Source: Lachnospiraceae bacterium (lineage in GTDB: Bacteria; Bacillota; Clostridia; Lachnospirales; Lachnospiraceae). From it: a stretch of DNA of 64,000 bases. The stretch is from the NCBI GenBank assembly GCA_014239155.1, contig JAAZZQ010000089.1, positions 24,797 through 88,796 on the forward strand, read 5' to 3'. Positions 24,035 through 33,526 of the stretch are shown in pieces (positions within the stretch are counted from its first letter, which is position 1; each line of letters starts with the position of its first letter). The notes beneath the pieces are model-generated. The model was not told the DNA's origin and ran no database searches. It saw only the letters and a list, made by a program, of their open reading frames with translations. The translations under genes were made by a program, and so were the position numbers.

Positions 24035-25456
24035 ATGAAAAAGGGGCAGATCTGCGAAGGATATGTACAACGTGTTGATTTTCCCAATAAGGGAGTTATC
24101 TTATATGAAGATAAACCAGTTTTTGTTAAAAATGTATTGCCGGGTCAAAAGATTTCATTTATAATCAGCAAAAAGCGTAAAGGGAAGGTTGAGGGAAAAC
24201 TGCTGGAAGTGATTGAGAGAGCACCTTATGAATTGACAGAAGTCTGTCCACATTTTGGAGTGTGCGGAGGATGCAATTACCAGAGTGTTCCTTACGAGAA
24301 GCAGCTTGAAATAAAAGAAAGCCAAGTGAAGAGCCTTTTAAAACCTGTTTTTGAAAAACAGATGTTATTGGAAGGAATACAAAAGAAATCTGATCAATAT
24401 ATAAATGAAATTTTTGAAGGAATCAAGGCAAGTCCAATTCAATATCAATATAGAAATAAGATGGAATTTTCTTTTGGGGATGAATATAAGGATGGTCCAC
24501 TTGCATTAGGAATGCATAAGCGTGGGAGTTTTTATGATGTTGTTTCTGTGTTAAATTGCCAAATTGTGGATGAGGACTACAGAACAGTACTGGTCTGTGT
24601 GCTAAATTATTTTACACAAAGAAACAGTAGTTATTTTCATAGAATTCGTCATGAAGGGTATCTGAGACATTTGCTTGTTAGAAAAGCACAGAAAACAGGG
24701 GAAATATTGATTGCATTGGTGACAACGACACAGGAGACACAAGATTTACAACCATTAGTATCACAATTGTTAACATTGCGTTTAAAAGGAAAAATAACAG
24801 GTGTACTTCACACAAAAAATGATTCGTTAGCAGATGTTGTGCAGAGTGATGAGACGACTATTTTATATGGACGGGATTACTTTTATGAGGAATTGTTGGG
24901 ACTACGATTTAAAATTTCTCAATTTTCTTTTTTTCAAACAAATACATTGGGAGCAGAAGTTTTATATAAAACAGCAAGAGATTTTCTGGGGGATATATCC
25001 GATGAAGGAAAGCGCGATAAAACGGTATTTGATTTATATTGTGGAACTGGAACCATCGCTCAGCTTTTAGCGCCTATAACAAAAAAGGTTGTTGGAGTGG
25101 AGATTGTAGAGGAGGCTGTCTTAGCGGCGCGGCAGAATGCAAAATTAAACGGTTTAGATAACTGTGAGTTTATTGTGGGTGATGTGCTCAAAGTAATTGA
25201 TAATATTGGTGAAAAGCCAGACTTTATCGTGCTAGATCCGCCGCGTGATGGGATACATCCTAAGGCGCTTCAAAAGATTATTGATTTTCGGGTGGACAGG
25301 CTTGTGTATATAAGCTGTAAGCCGACAAGTCTCGCAAGGGATCTAGAAGTGCTGCTGGATTGTGGGTATAGAGTGAAGAGGGCGGTTGCGATCGATCAGT
25401 TCCCGGGAACAACACATGTGGAGACTATAGTGGAACTACAAAGGCAAGATACGTAG
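24035..25456 (+). CDS. 23S rRNA uracil-C5 methyltransferase (RlmD/TrmA family)
   Basis: This 473-residue SAM-dependent RNA methyltransferase modifies uridine in rRNA. It has an N-terminal TRAM domain (EGYVQRVDFPNKGVILYED), the Fe-S cluster motif CPHFGVCGGCNYQ, the SAM loop FDLYCGTGTIAQLL, VLDPPRDGIHPKAL, and the catalytic Cys in VYISCKPTSLARDL. Length matches RlmCD-type enzymes of Firmicutes. GGAGGAGCGC at 24025-24034 marks ATG 24035 as the start rather than ATG 24023. The 3' end is next to decayed conjugative-element DNA, a known type of integration site. Confidence 0.93.
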   Translation: MKKGQICEGYVQRVDFPNKGVILYEDKPVFVKNVLPGQKISFIISKKRKGKVEGKLLEVIERAPYELTEVCPHFGVCGGCNYQSVPYEKQLEIKESQVKSLLKPVFEKQMLLEGIQKKSDQYINEIFEGIKASPIQYQYRNKMEFSFGDEYKDGPLALGMHKRGSFYDVVSVLNCQIVDEDYRTVLVCVLNYFTQRNSSYFHRIRHEGYLRHLLVRKAQKTGEILIALVTTTQETQDLQPLVSQLLTLRLKGKITGVLHTKNDSLADVVQSDETTILYGRDYFYEELLGLRFKISQFSFFQTNTLGAEVLYKTARDFLGDISDEGKRDKTVFDLYCGTGTIAQLLAPITKKVVGVEIVEEAVLAARQNAKLNGLDNCEFIVGDVLKVIDNIGEKPDFIVLDPPRDGIHPKALQKIIDFRVDRLVYISCKPTSLARDLEVLLDCGYRVKRAVAIDQFPGTTHVETIVELQRQDT

Positions 25457-25909
25457 AAGTCCTTGAGTTTACGTACTTTGTAACCATGTTTGAATTTGGC
25501 GGAGACGGTCATTTTCGGGATGAAAAACACCTCATTCAGAAAATTAACTGCTCTGTGGTACTTGACCTCGGTTGTGGGAACACGAAAGAGGGCTTATATA
25601 CAATTAAAGATAAAGAACTGTAAACAGTTCTTGCAAAAGGCGGAAGCTGATTGGAACATAAGGGCATTTCCAGTAGGAAGTGTCCTTTTGTTATTCAAAA
25701 ATTCAAACAAGGAGGTTCAGGCATGAACAACACAGCGTTAAGGGCAGGGGCGCAGAGCGCCAACAACACACATGGTTTTTGCAAACGGGGAACATGAGAA
25801 TTTATTTTGAGAAACTGGAACAGGCGAGGATAAGGTGACCGTTGGTAAGATGGACAGCTACCACAAGGCATTGATTTACATTTTTGGTATTTCAAAGGAC
25901 AATTCATAA
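25457..25909 (+). pseudogene. Decayed conjugative-element fragments
   Basis: Several truncated frames follow the methyltransferase stop. One ends KQFLQKAEADWNIRAFPVGS...NSNKEVQA at 25726 and overlaps by ATGA with a frame starting at 25723 (MNNTALRAGAQSANNTHGF, stop 25795-25797) after GGAGG. A third fragment, KMDSYHKALIYIFGISKDNS to 25909, resembles small proteins of Firmicute integrative conjugative elements. All are too short to be functional; the last is cut by the IS110 copy. Confidence 0.5.
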
Positions 25910-26658
25910 TAAGGCTTAATGCGGACATAGAGCTCCACTTCTGTCCGCGTGATCATTTCCTCAAGGTAACTCAAATGGTCGCGTGCAAGTTTCAGCTTTT
26001 TAGGCTGATCGGTTTCAATGTTATAACCTTTGATTGCTCCAATGATTTTATCTGATGTGGCTTTTGTTCCCTTTTTGATTAGTTTGCGTACAGCCTTTTC
26101 ATCAATGGTATCTGACGTGTGTTCCAGCAGATAGGACATGATTTGAGTCGCTGCTTTACAAAAAGAGCCTTTCAGGACACTTGCAATGCCAATGTTGAAA
26201 ACTGTCATATAGTTTTGGATGTGGTTTTTCTCAGAAGATTTCATATCAACCAGCTTAAAACGGTATCTGGCAAGTTTGCGGAGCTGTCGGAAATCTTTTG
26301 GAGGAATAAAGGAACATCTGACCAAATTGAATTTGTAGAGACCAGCAATCCATTTGGAATCCTTTTTATCTGTTTTCTTACCCTTGACGTATTTAGGATG
26401 TGTCAGGCATACATCAATATCGGTTTCAAGGTAATTAAAAATAGGAATCCAGTACTTGCCAGTGGATTCCATACAGACACGATAACAATAATTCTCGATA
26501 AGCCAGTTGTAAAATTTTTGAATATCAGAGTTTATGATGGAAAAAGATTTTTGGATATATTCAGATATTTCGTTCTTATCAGTAGTTACGATGGTTGCAA
26601 CGATAACATTATTGTGGACGTCAAGTCCACAGCAGATGGAGTATTTTAGCTTCATCAT
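25876..26658 (-). pseudogene. IS110 family transposase, 3' truncated
   Basis: About 260 residues remain of a protein usually near 400. The N-terminal DEDD domain is intact: CCGLDVHNNVIVATIV (first Asp), VCMESTGKYWIPIFNYLE (Glu), and KKTDKKDSKWIAGLYK (later acidic residues). The C-terminal Transposase_20 domain with its catalytic Ser is missing; the frame runs out as KPYYELSFEIPKM where it joins the conjugative-element fragment on the opposite strand. The likely start is the ATG at 26658 or 26655. The copy should be inactive. Confidence 0.85.
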
Positions 26659-26920
26659 AAGGACCATCACCTTAAAAGGGATAGCAACATTGACTGTCAT
26701 CCTGCGACTAAATAAATAGGGTTTATACTAATGATAAGGGTTCGGACTCAAAGTTCCACCTGTTTGTGCTTGAAAGGAGCACGGCACTGGAACAGATCGT
26801 GAATCTTAAAAAAATAAAAAAGGTAAAATTTGGGGTCATAAAATCATTCATGCGTATGTCCTAAGAAGATAAAAGAGAAGCTTGAAAGATAGTGAAAAAA
26901 TTGTTAAAATATTGATGAGA
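26659..26920 (-). other. IS110 5' non-coding region, possible bridge RNA segment
   Basis: About 250 bp upstream of the transposase frame is non-coding and shows inverted segments (for example TCCAGTGCCGTGCTCC and AGGTGGAACTTTGAG). IS110 elements encode a bridge RNA in this interval. I could not define the element end or the guide loops by eye. Confidence 0.35.
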
Positions 26921-26923
26921 AAG

Positions 26924-26955
26924 AACAGGCAGACAGTTTTCTTTGCCTGTTTTTC
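26924..26955 (+). terminator. Intrinsic terminator upstream of mutS
   Basis: CAGGCA (26926-26931) and TGCCTG (26944-26949) pair, followed by TTTTTC. Confidence 0.7.
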
Positions 26956-27008
26956 AGTATGTTATGATAAATAAGGTTGTATAAAATACAGAAAGATGAG
27001 GTTAATAT

Positions 27009-29654
27009 ATGGCTGGAATGACACCGATGATGCAACAGTATTTGGAGACAAAGAAGCAGTATGCAGACTGTATTCTTTTCTACAGACTCGGTGATTTTTA
27101 TGAAATGTTTTTTGAGGACGCAAAGCTTGTCTCAAAGGAGTTGGAGCTGACCTTGACCGGAAAGGACTGCGGAATGGAAGAGCGAGCACCTATGTGTGGA
27201 GTTCCCTATCACGCAGTAGATGGCTATTTGAGCAGGTTGGTATCAAAAGGATACAAAGTTGCTATCTGTGAGCAGGTAGAAGACCCAAAACTTGCAAAGG
27301 GATTGGTAAAGCGTGAGGTTGTCCGTATTGTCACTCCGGGTACAAACTTGAATGCGCAGACACTTGAGGAATCAAAAAACAATTATATTATGTGTATTGC
27401 ACAATTTCCAAATAAAATTGGAATTTCTGTGGCAGATGTGACAACAGGTGACTTTTATATGACAGAGGTTGAGGATCTTTCCAAGCTTACTGATGAACTT
27501 TATAAATATATGCCAACAGAAATTATTTGTAATGATGCACTGATGATGAGTGGAATCGATATAGATGACTTAAAGAACCGCTTGAAGATTGTGGTCTATC
27601 CGTTGGAACCGTGGTATTTTGATGAGGATGGATGTCGGAAATGCTTGATGGAGCATTTTAAAGTCAATACGCTCACTGGACTTGGATTGGAAGATTTTCC
27701 ATCAGGTTTGATTGCCTGTGGTGTGCTGATGCAATATTTGTTGGAGACACAGAAAACGCAGCTTACACATATCACACACATTACCCCTTATTTGGCAAGC
27801 CGTTATATGCTGCTTGACAGCTCAACAAGGCGGAATTTGGAACTGACAGAGACACTGCGGGAAAAACAGAAACGAGGTTCTCTTTTATGGGTGCTTGATA
27901 AGACAAAGACAGCGATGGGCGCAAGACAGTTGCGCACCGATATAGAACAGCCACTGGTCAGTAAAAATGATATAAATGACAGGCTTGACACAATTGAACA
28001 ACTCTGTAAAGATACCGTGTCGCGAGATGAGATTAGAGAATATTTGAATCCAATCTATGACATGGAGCGTCTGCTTGGTCGTATTAGCTATAAATCAGCA
28101 AATCCAAGGGATTTGATATCCTTTGCAAACTCTATGGAGATGCTTCCCCATATCAAAACAGTTTTGAAAGGCTTTGATGCAAAACTGTTAAGAGAGATTG
28201 ACGAGCAGATTGATGCTCTTGAGGATTTATATGAGTTAATTAAAAATTCAATTTGTGAGGACCCACCCATACTGATTCGTGAGGGAGGAATTATCAGAGA
28301 AGGGTTTGACACGGATATTGACCATTTGCGCAAAGCAAAAACAGATGGGAAGAATTGGCTTGCTCAGCTTGAGGAGGAGGACCGGGAGCGGACTGGTATT
28401 AAAAATCTTCGGATAAAATACAACAAGGTATTTGGCTATTATTTTGAAGTGAGCAATTCTTATAAAAATCAAGTGCCTAGCGATTATGTGCGCAAACAGA
28501 CGCTTGTCAATGCAGAGCGATATACAACAGCAAAGTTGAAAGAGCTTGAGGATACGATTTTAAATGCGGAGGACAAGCTTAACGTGTTGGAATATGATAT
28601 GTTTTGCAAAATACGCGACAATCTTGCAATGCATTTGGAGCGTGTACAAAAGACAGCAAAAGCAGTGGCGAGACTGGATGTGTTTGCATCGCTTTCTGTT
28701 GTGGCAGAACAAAATCACTATGTCAGACCGACATTAAATGATAAGGGATTGATTGATATCAAAGAAGGAAGACACCCTGTTGTGGAAAAGATGATTGACC
28801 ATGATATGTTTGTGTCAAATGATACTTTTTTAGATAACAATAACCATTGTATAGCGGTTATTACGGGTCCTAATATGGCGGGAAAATCGACTTATATGCG
28901 CCAGTCTGCACTGATTGTATTAATGGCACAGCTTGGCAGTTTTGTGCCAGCAAAGAGTGCGAATATTGGTATTGTTGACAGAATTTTCACAAGGGTAGGT
29001 GCATCGGATGACCTTGCGAGTGGGCAGAGTACTTTTATGGTGGAGATGAATGAAGTTGCAAACATTCTACGCAATGCCACATCGAAAAGTCTGTTAGTGC
29101 TCGATGAGATTGGACGTGGTACTTCTACGTTTGATGGGTTGAGTATTGCCTGGGCAGTGATTGAGCATATCAGCAACAAAAAAATACTTGGCGCTAAAAC
29201 ATTGTTTGCGACACATTATCATGAGCTTACAGAGTTAGAAGGAAAGATGAACAATGTCATCAACTATTGTATTGCGGTAAAAGAAAAAGGCGATGATATT
29301 ATCTTTTTAAGAAAGATAGTCAAAGGAGGAGCAGACAGAAGTTATGGCATTCAAGTGGCAAAACTTGCAGGAGTGCCAGATATGGTAATTGACCGTGCCA
29401 AGGAGATTGTGGAGCAGTTGAGCGACAATGATATCACGGAAAAGGTGCAGTGTATTGCGGTCGATATCAAAGGGGAAAAGAAGCGGTCTAAGCATTATGA
29501 TGATGTGGATTTGGGACAGATATCTTTGATTGACACAGTAAAGGATGAGGATATTTTAAATGAATTGAAGGAAATTAACATCTCGAATCTGACACCACTT
29601 GATGCGCTGAACACATTGTACCGACTACAAAATAAGTTGAAAAATCGTTGGTGA
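27009..29654 (+). CDS. mutS: DNA mismatch recognition ATPase MutS
   Basis: This 881-residue protein recognises mismatches and recruits MutL. The N-terminal clamp has the mismatch-contact motif YRLGDFYEMFFEDA; the core and lever follow; the ABC-type ATPase has GPNMAGKSTYMRQ (Walker A), SLLVLDEIGRGTSTFDG (Walker B) and THYHELTEL. Full length for MutS1. First gene of a long co-directional cluster; mutL follows 31 bp downstream. Confidence 0.98.
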   Translation: MAGMTPMMQQYLETKKQYADCILFYRLGDFYEMFFEDAKLVSKELELTLTGKDCGMEERAPMCGVPYHAVDGYLSRLVSKGYKVAICEQVEDPKLAKGLVKREVVRIVTPGTNLNAQTLEESKNNYIMCIAQFPNKIGISVADVTTGDFYMTEVEDLSKLTDELYKYMPTEIICNDALMMSGIDIDDLKNRLKIVVYPLEPWYFDEDGCRKCLMEHFKVNTLTGLGLEDFPSGLIACGVLMQYLLETQKTQLTHITHITPYLASRYMLLDSSTRRNLELTETLREKQKRGSLLWVLDKTKTAMGARQLRTDIEQPLVSKNDINDRLDTIEQLCKDTVSRDEIREYLNPIYDMERLLGRISYKSANPRDLISFANSMEMLPHIKTVLKGFDAKLLREIDEQIDALEDLYELIKNSICEDPPILIREGGIIREGFDTDIDHLRKAKTDGKNWLAQLEEEDRERTGIKNLRIKYNKVFGYYFEVSNSYKNQVPSDYVRKQTLVNAERYTTAKLKELEDTILNAEDKLNVLEYDMFCKIRDNLAMHLERVQKTAKAVARLDVFASLSVVAEQNHYVRPTLNDKGLIDIKEGRHPVVEKMIDHDMFVSNDTFLDNNNHCIAVITGPNMAGKSTYMRQSALIVLMAQLGSFVPAKSANIGIVDRIFTRVGASDDLASGQSTFMVEMNEVANILRNATSKSLLVLDEIGRGTSTFDGLSIAWAVIEHISNKKILGAKTLFATHYHELTELEGKMNNVINYCIAVKEKGDDIIFLRKIVKGGADRSYGIQVAKLAGVPDMVIDRAKEIVEQLSDNDITEKVQCIAVDIKGEKKRSKHYDDVDLGQISLIDTVKDEDILNELKEINISNLTPLDALNTLYRLQNKLKNRW

Positions 29655-29685
29655 AGACTATTGTAGAGGAAAGGAAAGAGGAGAC

Positions 29686-31692
29686 ATGGCAGAGATACAT
29701 GTGCTGGATGATGCGACAATAGACAAGATTGCGGCAGGCGAGGTGGTGGAGCGGCCAGCCAGTGTAGTCAAGGAATTAGTGGAAAACGCTATGGATGCAG
29801 GTGCAACTGCAATAACAGTTGAAATTAAAGATGGCGGAATTGAATTCATCCGTGTGACAGACAATGGCTCAGGTATTGAACAGAACCAGTTACGAAATGC
29901 CTTTCTGCGTCATGCCACAAGTAAAATCAATTCTGTTGTTGATTTGATGTGTCTGCACAGTATGGGATTTCGCGGAGAGGCGCTTTCAAGTATTGCGGCG
30001 GTGGCAAAAGTTGAAATTGTCACTAAGACAAAGGAGGATATGACTGGAACGCGCCTATGTCTGGAAGGTGCGAAAGAGACTTCATTTGAGGAGGTTGGCG
30101 CCCCTGATGGCACCACTTTTATTGTGCGTAACCTGTTTTTTAATACGCCTGTACGGCGCAAATTTCTAAAGACAGCAATGACAGAGGCGAGTTATATTAC
30201 AGACTTGCTTGAGCACATGGCATTGTCAAGACCAGAGATTTCATTTAAGTATGTCATAAATAATCAAACAAAATTTTACACGAACGGCGATGGAGATATG
30301 AAGGCGATTATCTATCGCATTTTTGGTCGGGATATTGCCAATGAAATGTTAGAATTTCAAGCGGTTGATGAGGAGATTGTACTGGAAGGATTTTTGGGAA
30401 AACCAACACTAAATCGCGCAAACAGAAATTTTGAAAACTATTTTGTCAACAGGAGATATATAAAAAGTAAAATAATTTCCAAGGCGATTGAGGAGGGGTA
30501 TCAGTCCTATATGATGCAGCACCGGTATCCATTTTGCGTGATACATATTACTGTGCCGCCAGAAAGTGTGGATGTCAATGTTCACCCGACAAAGATGGAA
30601 GTGCGCTTTTCTAATCAGAATAGTCTCTACAGGTTAATTGCTGAAAATATTACTGATTTTTTGTCCCAGCAGGAGATGATTCCAGATGCAGTTCTTGGAC
30701 CAGAAAAAAAAGAAAAGAAGGATAAAAAAGCAATAAAAATAGATGTGCCAGAACCTTTTGAGAAGGAGCGCCGTCTTGCAGAGCAAATATCAAATGCAGA
30801 TGAAAAGCAGACTCTCAATATACTAAAACAGGAGAGCCAATACAATTTATCTTCTTCTGATGGCAGTTCTAATAAGGAAACACAGGAAATATCTGGAACG
30901 GTTTCCAAGGATTATTTTTTTGTGGATAACAGAGGAAAAGATGCAAAGATTAATCAAATGAACCAGAATGTGTTGACGGGAAAAATATTAGGTACGCCAT
31001 CCAAGGAAGCAGATACTAGAAATCTTGGAGTGATTAAGAGTAAAGACCATATCCTTGTGGAGAAGCCAGAACAACTAAATTTCTTTGACGAGAAAATACT
31101 TACCAAAGAGGCAAGACAAGAGTATAAAATTGTAGGGCAGGTATTTGATACATATTGGATTATTGAGTATCGTGATAAGATGCTTATGATTGACCAGCAC
31201 GCAGCACATGAGAAGGTAAAATATGAGCAAATATTGACTAAGGCAGAACACAATGAGATTTATACACAAATGTTGACTCCGCCAGTTGTTATTAGCGTCA
31301 CGCCCAAAGAGGCTGCATTAATGGATAGTTATGCACAGTATTTTAAGGAACTTGGGTTTGAAATTGAGGATTTTGGAATGAATGCATTTGCAATTAGAGG
31401 TGTGCCAATTGACTTATTTGGTCATAATATAAAAGAACTTTTTGAGGAAGTACTGACTCAGATGTCTGAGAGCCCGGTGCGTGGCGTACCTCAGACTATA
31501 CGGGAAAAAATTGCTTCTATGGCATGTAAGGCGGCTGTGAAGGGAAATCATTCACTGACTTATGAGGAAGCGGACAAATTGATTGAACAGTTGCTAGAAT
31601 TGGAGAATCCTTATAATTGTCCGCACGGTAGACCAACAATTATTTCCATGTCAAAGTATGAGATAGAAAAAAAATTTAAAAGGATCGTGTGA
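29686..31692 (+). CDS. mutL: Mismatch repair endonuclease MutL
   Basis: This 668-residue GHKL ATPase has the N-terminal motifs IAAGEVVERPASVVKELVEN (Bergerat fold), DNGSGI and HSMGFRGEALSSI. The C-terminal dimerisation domain contains the metal-binding endonuclease motif DQHAAHEKVKYEQ, plus CPHGRPT near the end, as in bacteria lacking MutH. The linker is long and charged. GAGGAGAC precedes the ATG. Confidence 0.97.
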   Translation: MAEIHVLDDATIDKIAAGEVVERPASVVKELVENAMDAGATAITVEIKDGGIEFIRVTDNGSGIEQNQLRNAFLRHATSKINSVVDLMCLHSMGFRGEALSSIAAVAKVEIVTKTKEDMTGTRLCLEGAKETSFEEVGAPDGTTFIVRNLFFNTPVRRKFLKTAMTEASYITDLLEHMALSRPEISFKYVINNQTKFYTNGDGDMKAIIYRIFGRDIANEMLEFQAVDEEIVLEGFLGKPTLNRANRNFENYFVNRRYIKSKIISKAIEEGYQSYMMQHRYPFCVIHITVPPESVDVNVHPTKMEVRFSNQNSLYRLIAENITDFLSQQEMIPDAVLGPEKKEKKDKKAIKIDVPEPFEKERRLAEQISNADEKQTLNILKQESQYNLSSSDGSSNKETQEISGTVSKDYFFVDNRGKDAKINQMNQNVLTGKILGTPSKEADTRNLGVIKSKDHILVEKPEQLNFFDEKILTKEARQEYKIVGQVFDTYWIIEYRDKMLMIDQHAAHEKVKYEQILTKAEHNEIYTQMLTPPVVISVTPKEAALMDSYAQYFKELGFEIEDFGMNAFAIRGVPIDLFGHNIKELFEEVLTQMSESPVRGVPQTIREKIASMACKAAVKGNHSLTYEEADKLIEQLLELENPYNCPHGRPTIISMSKYEIEKKFKRIV

Positions 31693-31759
31693 AGTCAGAG
31701 ATTTGACCAGTTTGATTTGAGTATCCGCTAAGGCGGGCGAAAGGGAGTTAGAGTAAGAG

Positions 31760-32536
31760 ATGAAAATAAAAAAATCTCCGATTGAAAGGGAATTAGAGCG
31801 GATTGTACGTGAGGAAAAAAAGCTTGAAAGACAAGCAGTGGAGTACCATGCTGCCAAGTGGAAGGAGACATTAGAACAAAAGATTCCTTCTAAGGTGCAT
31901 GAAAATTTGCAAAAAGCATTTTGTATGGCGTTTGAATTAATATTTGAACGAGGTACAAGTCTGATTGAGAAGACATACTCCAAAGATACGATGGAAAAAG
32001 ATTTTCGGATACATGATTTTGCGGTAAGCTTAAAAGGTGGCAAGAAGGAATTTCGTCATCTGAAATCAGATGTAAGTCGTGGAAATTTGGTAAATATGGC
32101 AGTCAGCACTGTTGAAGGAGTTGGTCTGGGGATTCTGGGGATTGGATTGCCAGATATTGTATTATTTTTATCAATGATTCTGAAAGGAACTTATGAGACA
32201 GCACTGCAATATGGATTTTCTTATGATACGCCGGAGGAACGAATGTATATTCTGAAGCTTTTGGAGGCGGCTATGTCTAAGGGGGAACAGTGGACAGTGT
32301 GCAATTTGGCAGTTGACAACTGTTTCTCTAACGAGTATCTTCAGGAGACAAAACTTGCAGAGCAAATTAAGAATACAGCGAATGCATTTGCTGTGGATAT
32401 GTTGCTTGCCAAGTTTATTCAAGGGCTTCCAATTGCAGGCGTTTTGGGTGGTATTAGCAATCCTATTTATTACAGGCGTATAATGAATTATGTACAATTA
32501 AAGTACCATAAACGATATTTGCTTTCAAAAAGATAA
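31760..32536 (+). CDS. EcsC family protein
   Basis: This 258-residue protein matches the EcsC family: VSTVEGVGLGILGIGLPDIV, then FLSMILKGTYETALQYGFSY and TPEERMYILKLL. Two or three hydrophobic segments suggest peripheral or integral membrane association. Function unknown; linked to ABC exporter loci in Bacillus, but here it sits between mutL and miaA. Confidence 0.85.
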   Translation: MKIKKSPIERELERIVREEKKLERQAVEYHAAKWKETLEQKIPSKVHENLQKAFCMAFELIFERGTSLIEKTYSKDTMEKDFRIHDFAVSLKGGKKEFRHLKSDVSRGNLVNMAVSTVEGVGLGILGIGLPDIVLFLSMILKGTYETALQYGFSYDTPEERMYILKLLEAAMSKGEQWTVCNLAVDNCFSNEYLQETKLAEQIKNTANAFAVDMLLAKFIQGLPIAGVLGGISNPIYYRRIMNYVQLKYHKRYLLSKR

Positions 32537-32578
32537 TGACTTTGGCACAACAAAAAATAGAAAGGAGATTGCTGCGCC

Positions 32579-33502
32579 ATGAAGCCATTGATTATTTTGA
32601 CAGGTCCTACGGCGGCTGGCAAGACGAAACTTTCCATAGCGCTTGCAAAAACGATAAACGGTGAGATTATCTCCGCTGATTCCATGCAAGTATACAGACA
32701 TATGGATATTGGCTCTGCCAAAATTCGGCAGGAGGAAATGCAGGGTGTAAAGCATTACCTAGTAGATATTCTCGAACCGACAGAAGCATTTCATATTGTT
32801 TTGTTTCAGAAATATGCGAAAGAGGCGATTGCGGAAATTTATGCGAAGGGAAAGATTCCAATTATTGTTGGTGGCACAGGATTTTATATTCAGTCAGTGC
32901 TATATGATATTGATTTTCAGGAGGGGGAGGAGGACTCTGTGCTCCGAAAAACATTGGAACAGCTTGCACAGGAAAAAGGTGCACAAACTCTCCATAATAT
33001 TTTGAAGGAATGTGATCCCAAAGCAGCAGAGGAAATCCATGCAAACAACATTAAACGTGTAATCCGCGCCATTGAATTTAACCGACAGACTGGCAAGAAG
33101 ATTTCGGAACACAATAACATGGAGCGGGAAAAAAAGTCCGCATATGATTCGCGTTATTTTGTGCTGACAGACCAAAGAGAGAGGATTTATGAGGCGATTG
33201 ACAAACGTGTAGATCAGATGATTGAAGAAGGGCTTGTCGACGAGGTAAGGCGATTGCTGGAAATGGGATGCAAGCGGGATTCAACAGCGATGCAAGGGCT
33301 TGGATACAAAGAGATTATTTCGTATTTAATGGGTGAAGTTAGTTTGGATGAGGCAGTGTATACCATTAAGCGGGACACACGCCATTTTGCAAAACGACAG
33401 CTTACTTGGTTTCGCAGAGAACGCGATGTTATTTGGATAGAAAAGGATAAATTTGCATACGATGAAGAAAAAATGTTACACTATATAAAAACGAAGTTAT
33501 AG
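32579..33502 (+). CDS. miaA: tRNA dimethylallyltransferase
   Basis: This 307-residue enzyme adds dimethylallyl to A37 of UNN-reading tRNAs. P-loop LTGPTAAGKTKLSI, catalytic ISADSMQVYRHMDIGSAKI, GGTGFYIQSVL and GLGYKEI are visible. Normal length. GGAGATTGCTGCGCC precedes the ATG. Confidence 0.97.
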   Translation: MKPLIILTGPTAAGKTKLSIALAKTINGEIISADSMQVYRHMDIGSAKIRQEEMQGVKHYLVDILEPTEAFHIVLFQKYAKEAIAEIYAKGKIPIIVGGTGFYIQSVLYDIDFQEGEEDSVLRKTLEQLAQEKGAQTLHNILKECDPKAAEEIHANNIKRVIRAIEFNRQTGKKISEHNNMEREKKSAYDSRYFVLTDQRERIYEAIDKRVDQMIEEGLVDEVRRLLEMGCKRDSTAMQGLGYKEIISYLMGEVSLDEAVYTIKRDTRHFAKRQLTWFRRERDVIWIEKDKFAYDEEKMLHYIKTKL

Positions 33503-33526
33503 GATGATGGAAGGAAACTAGAGAAA

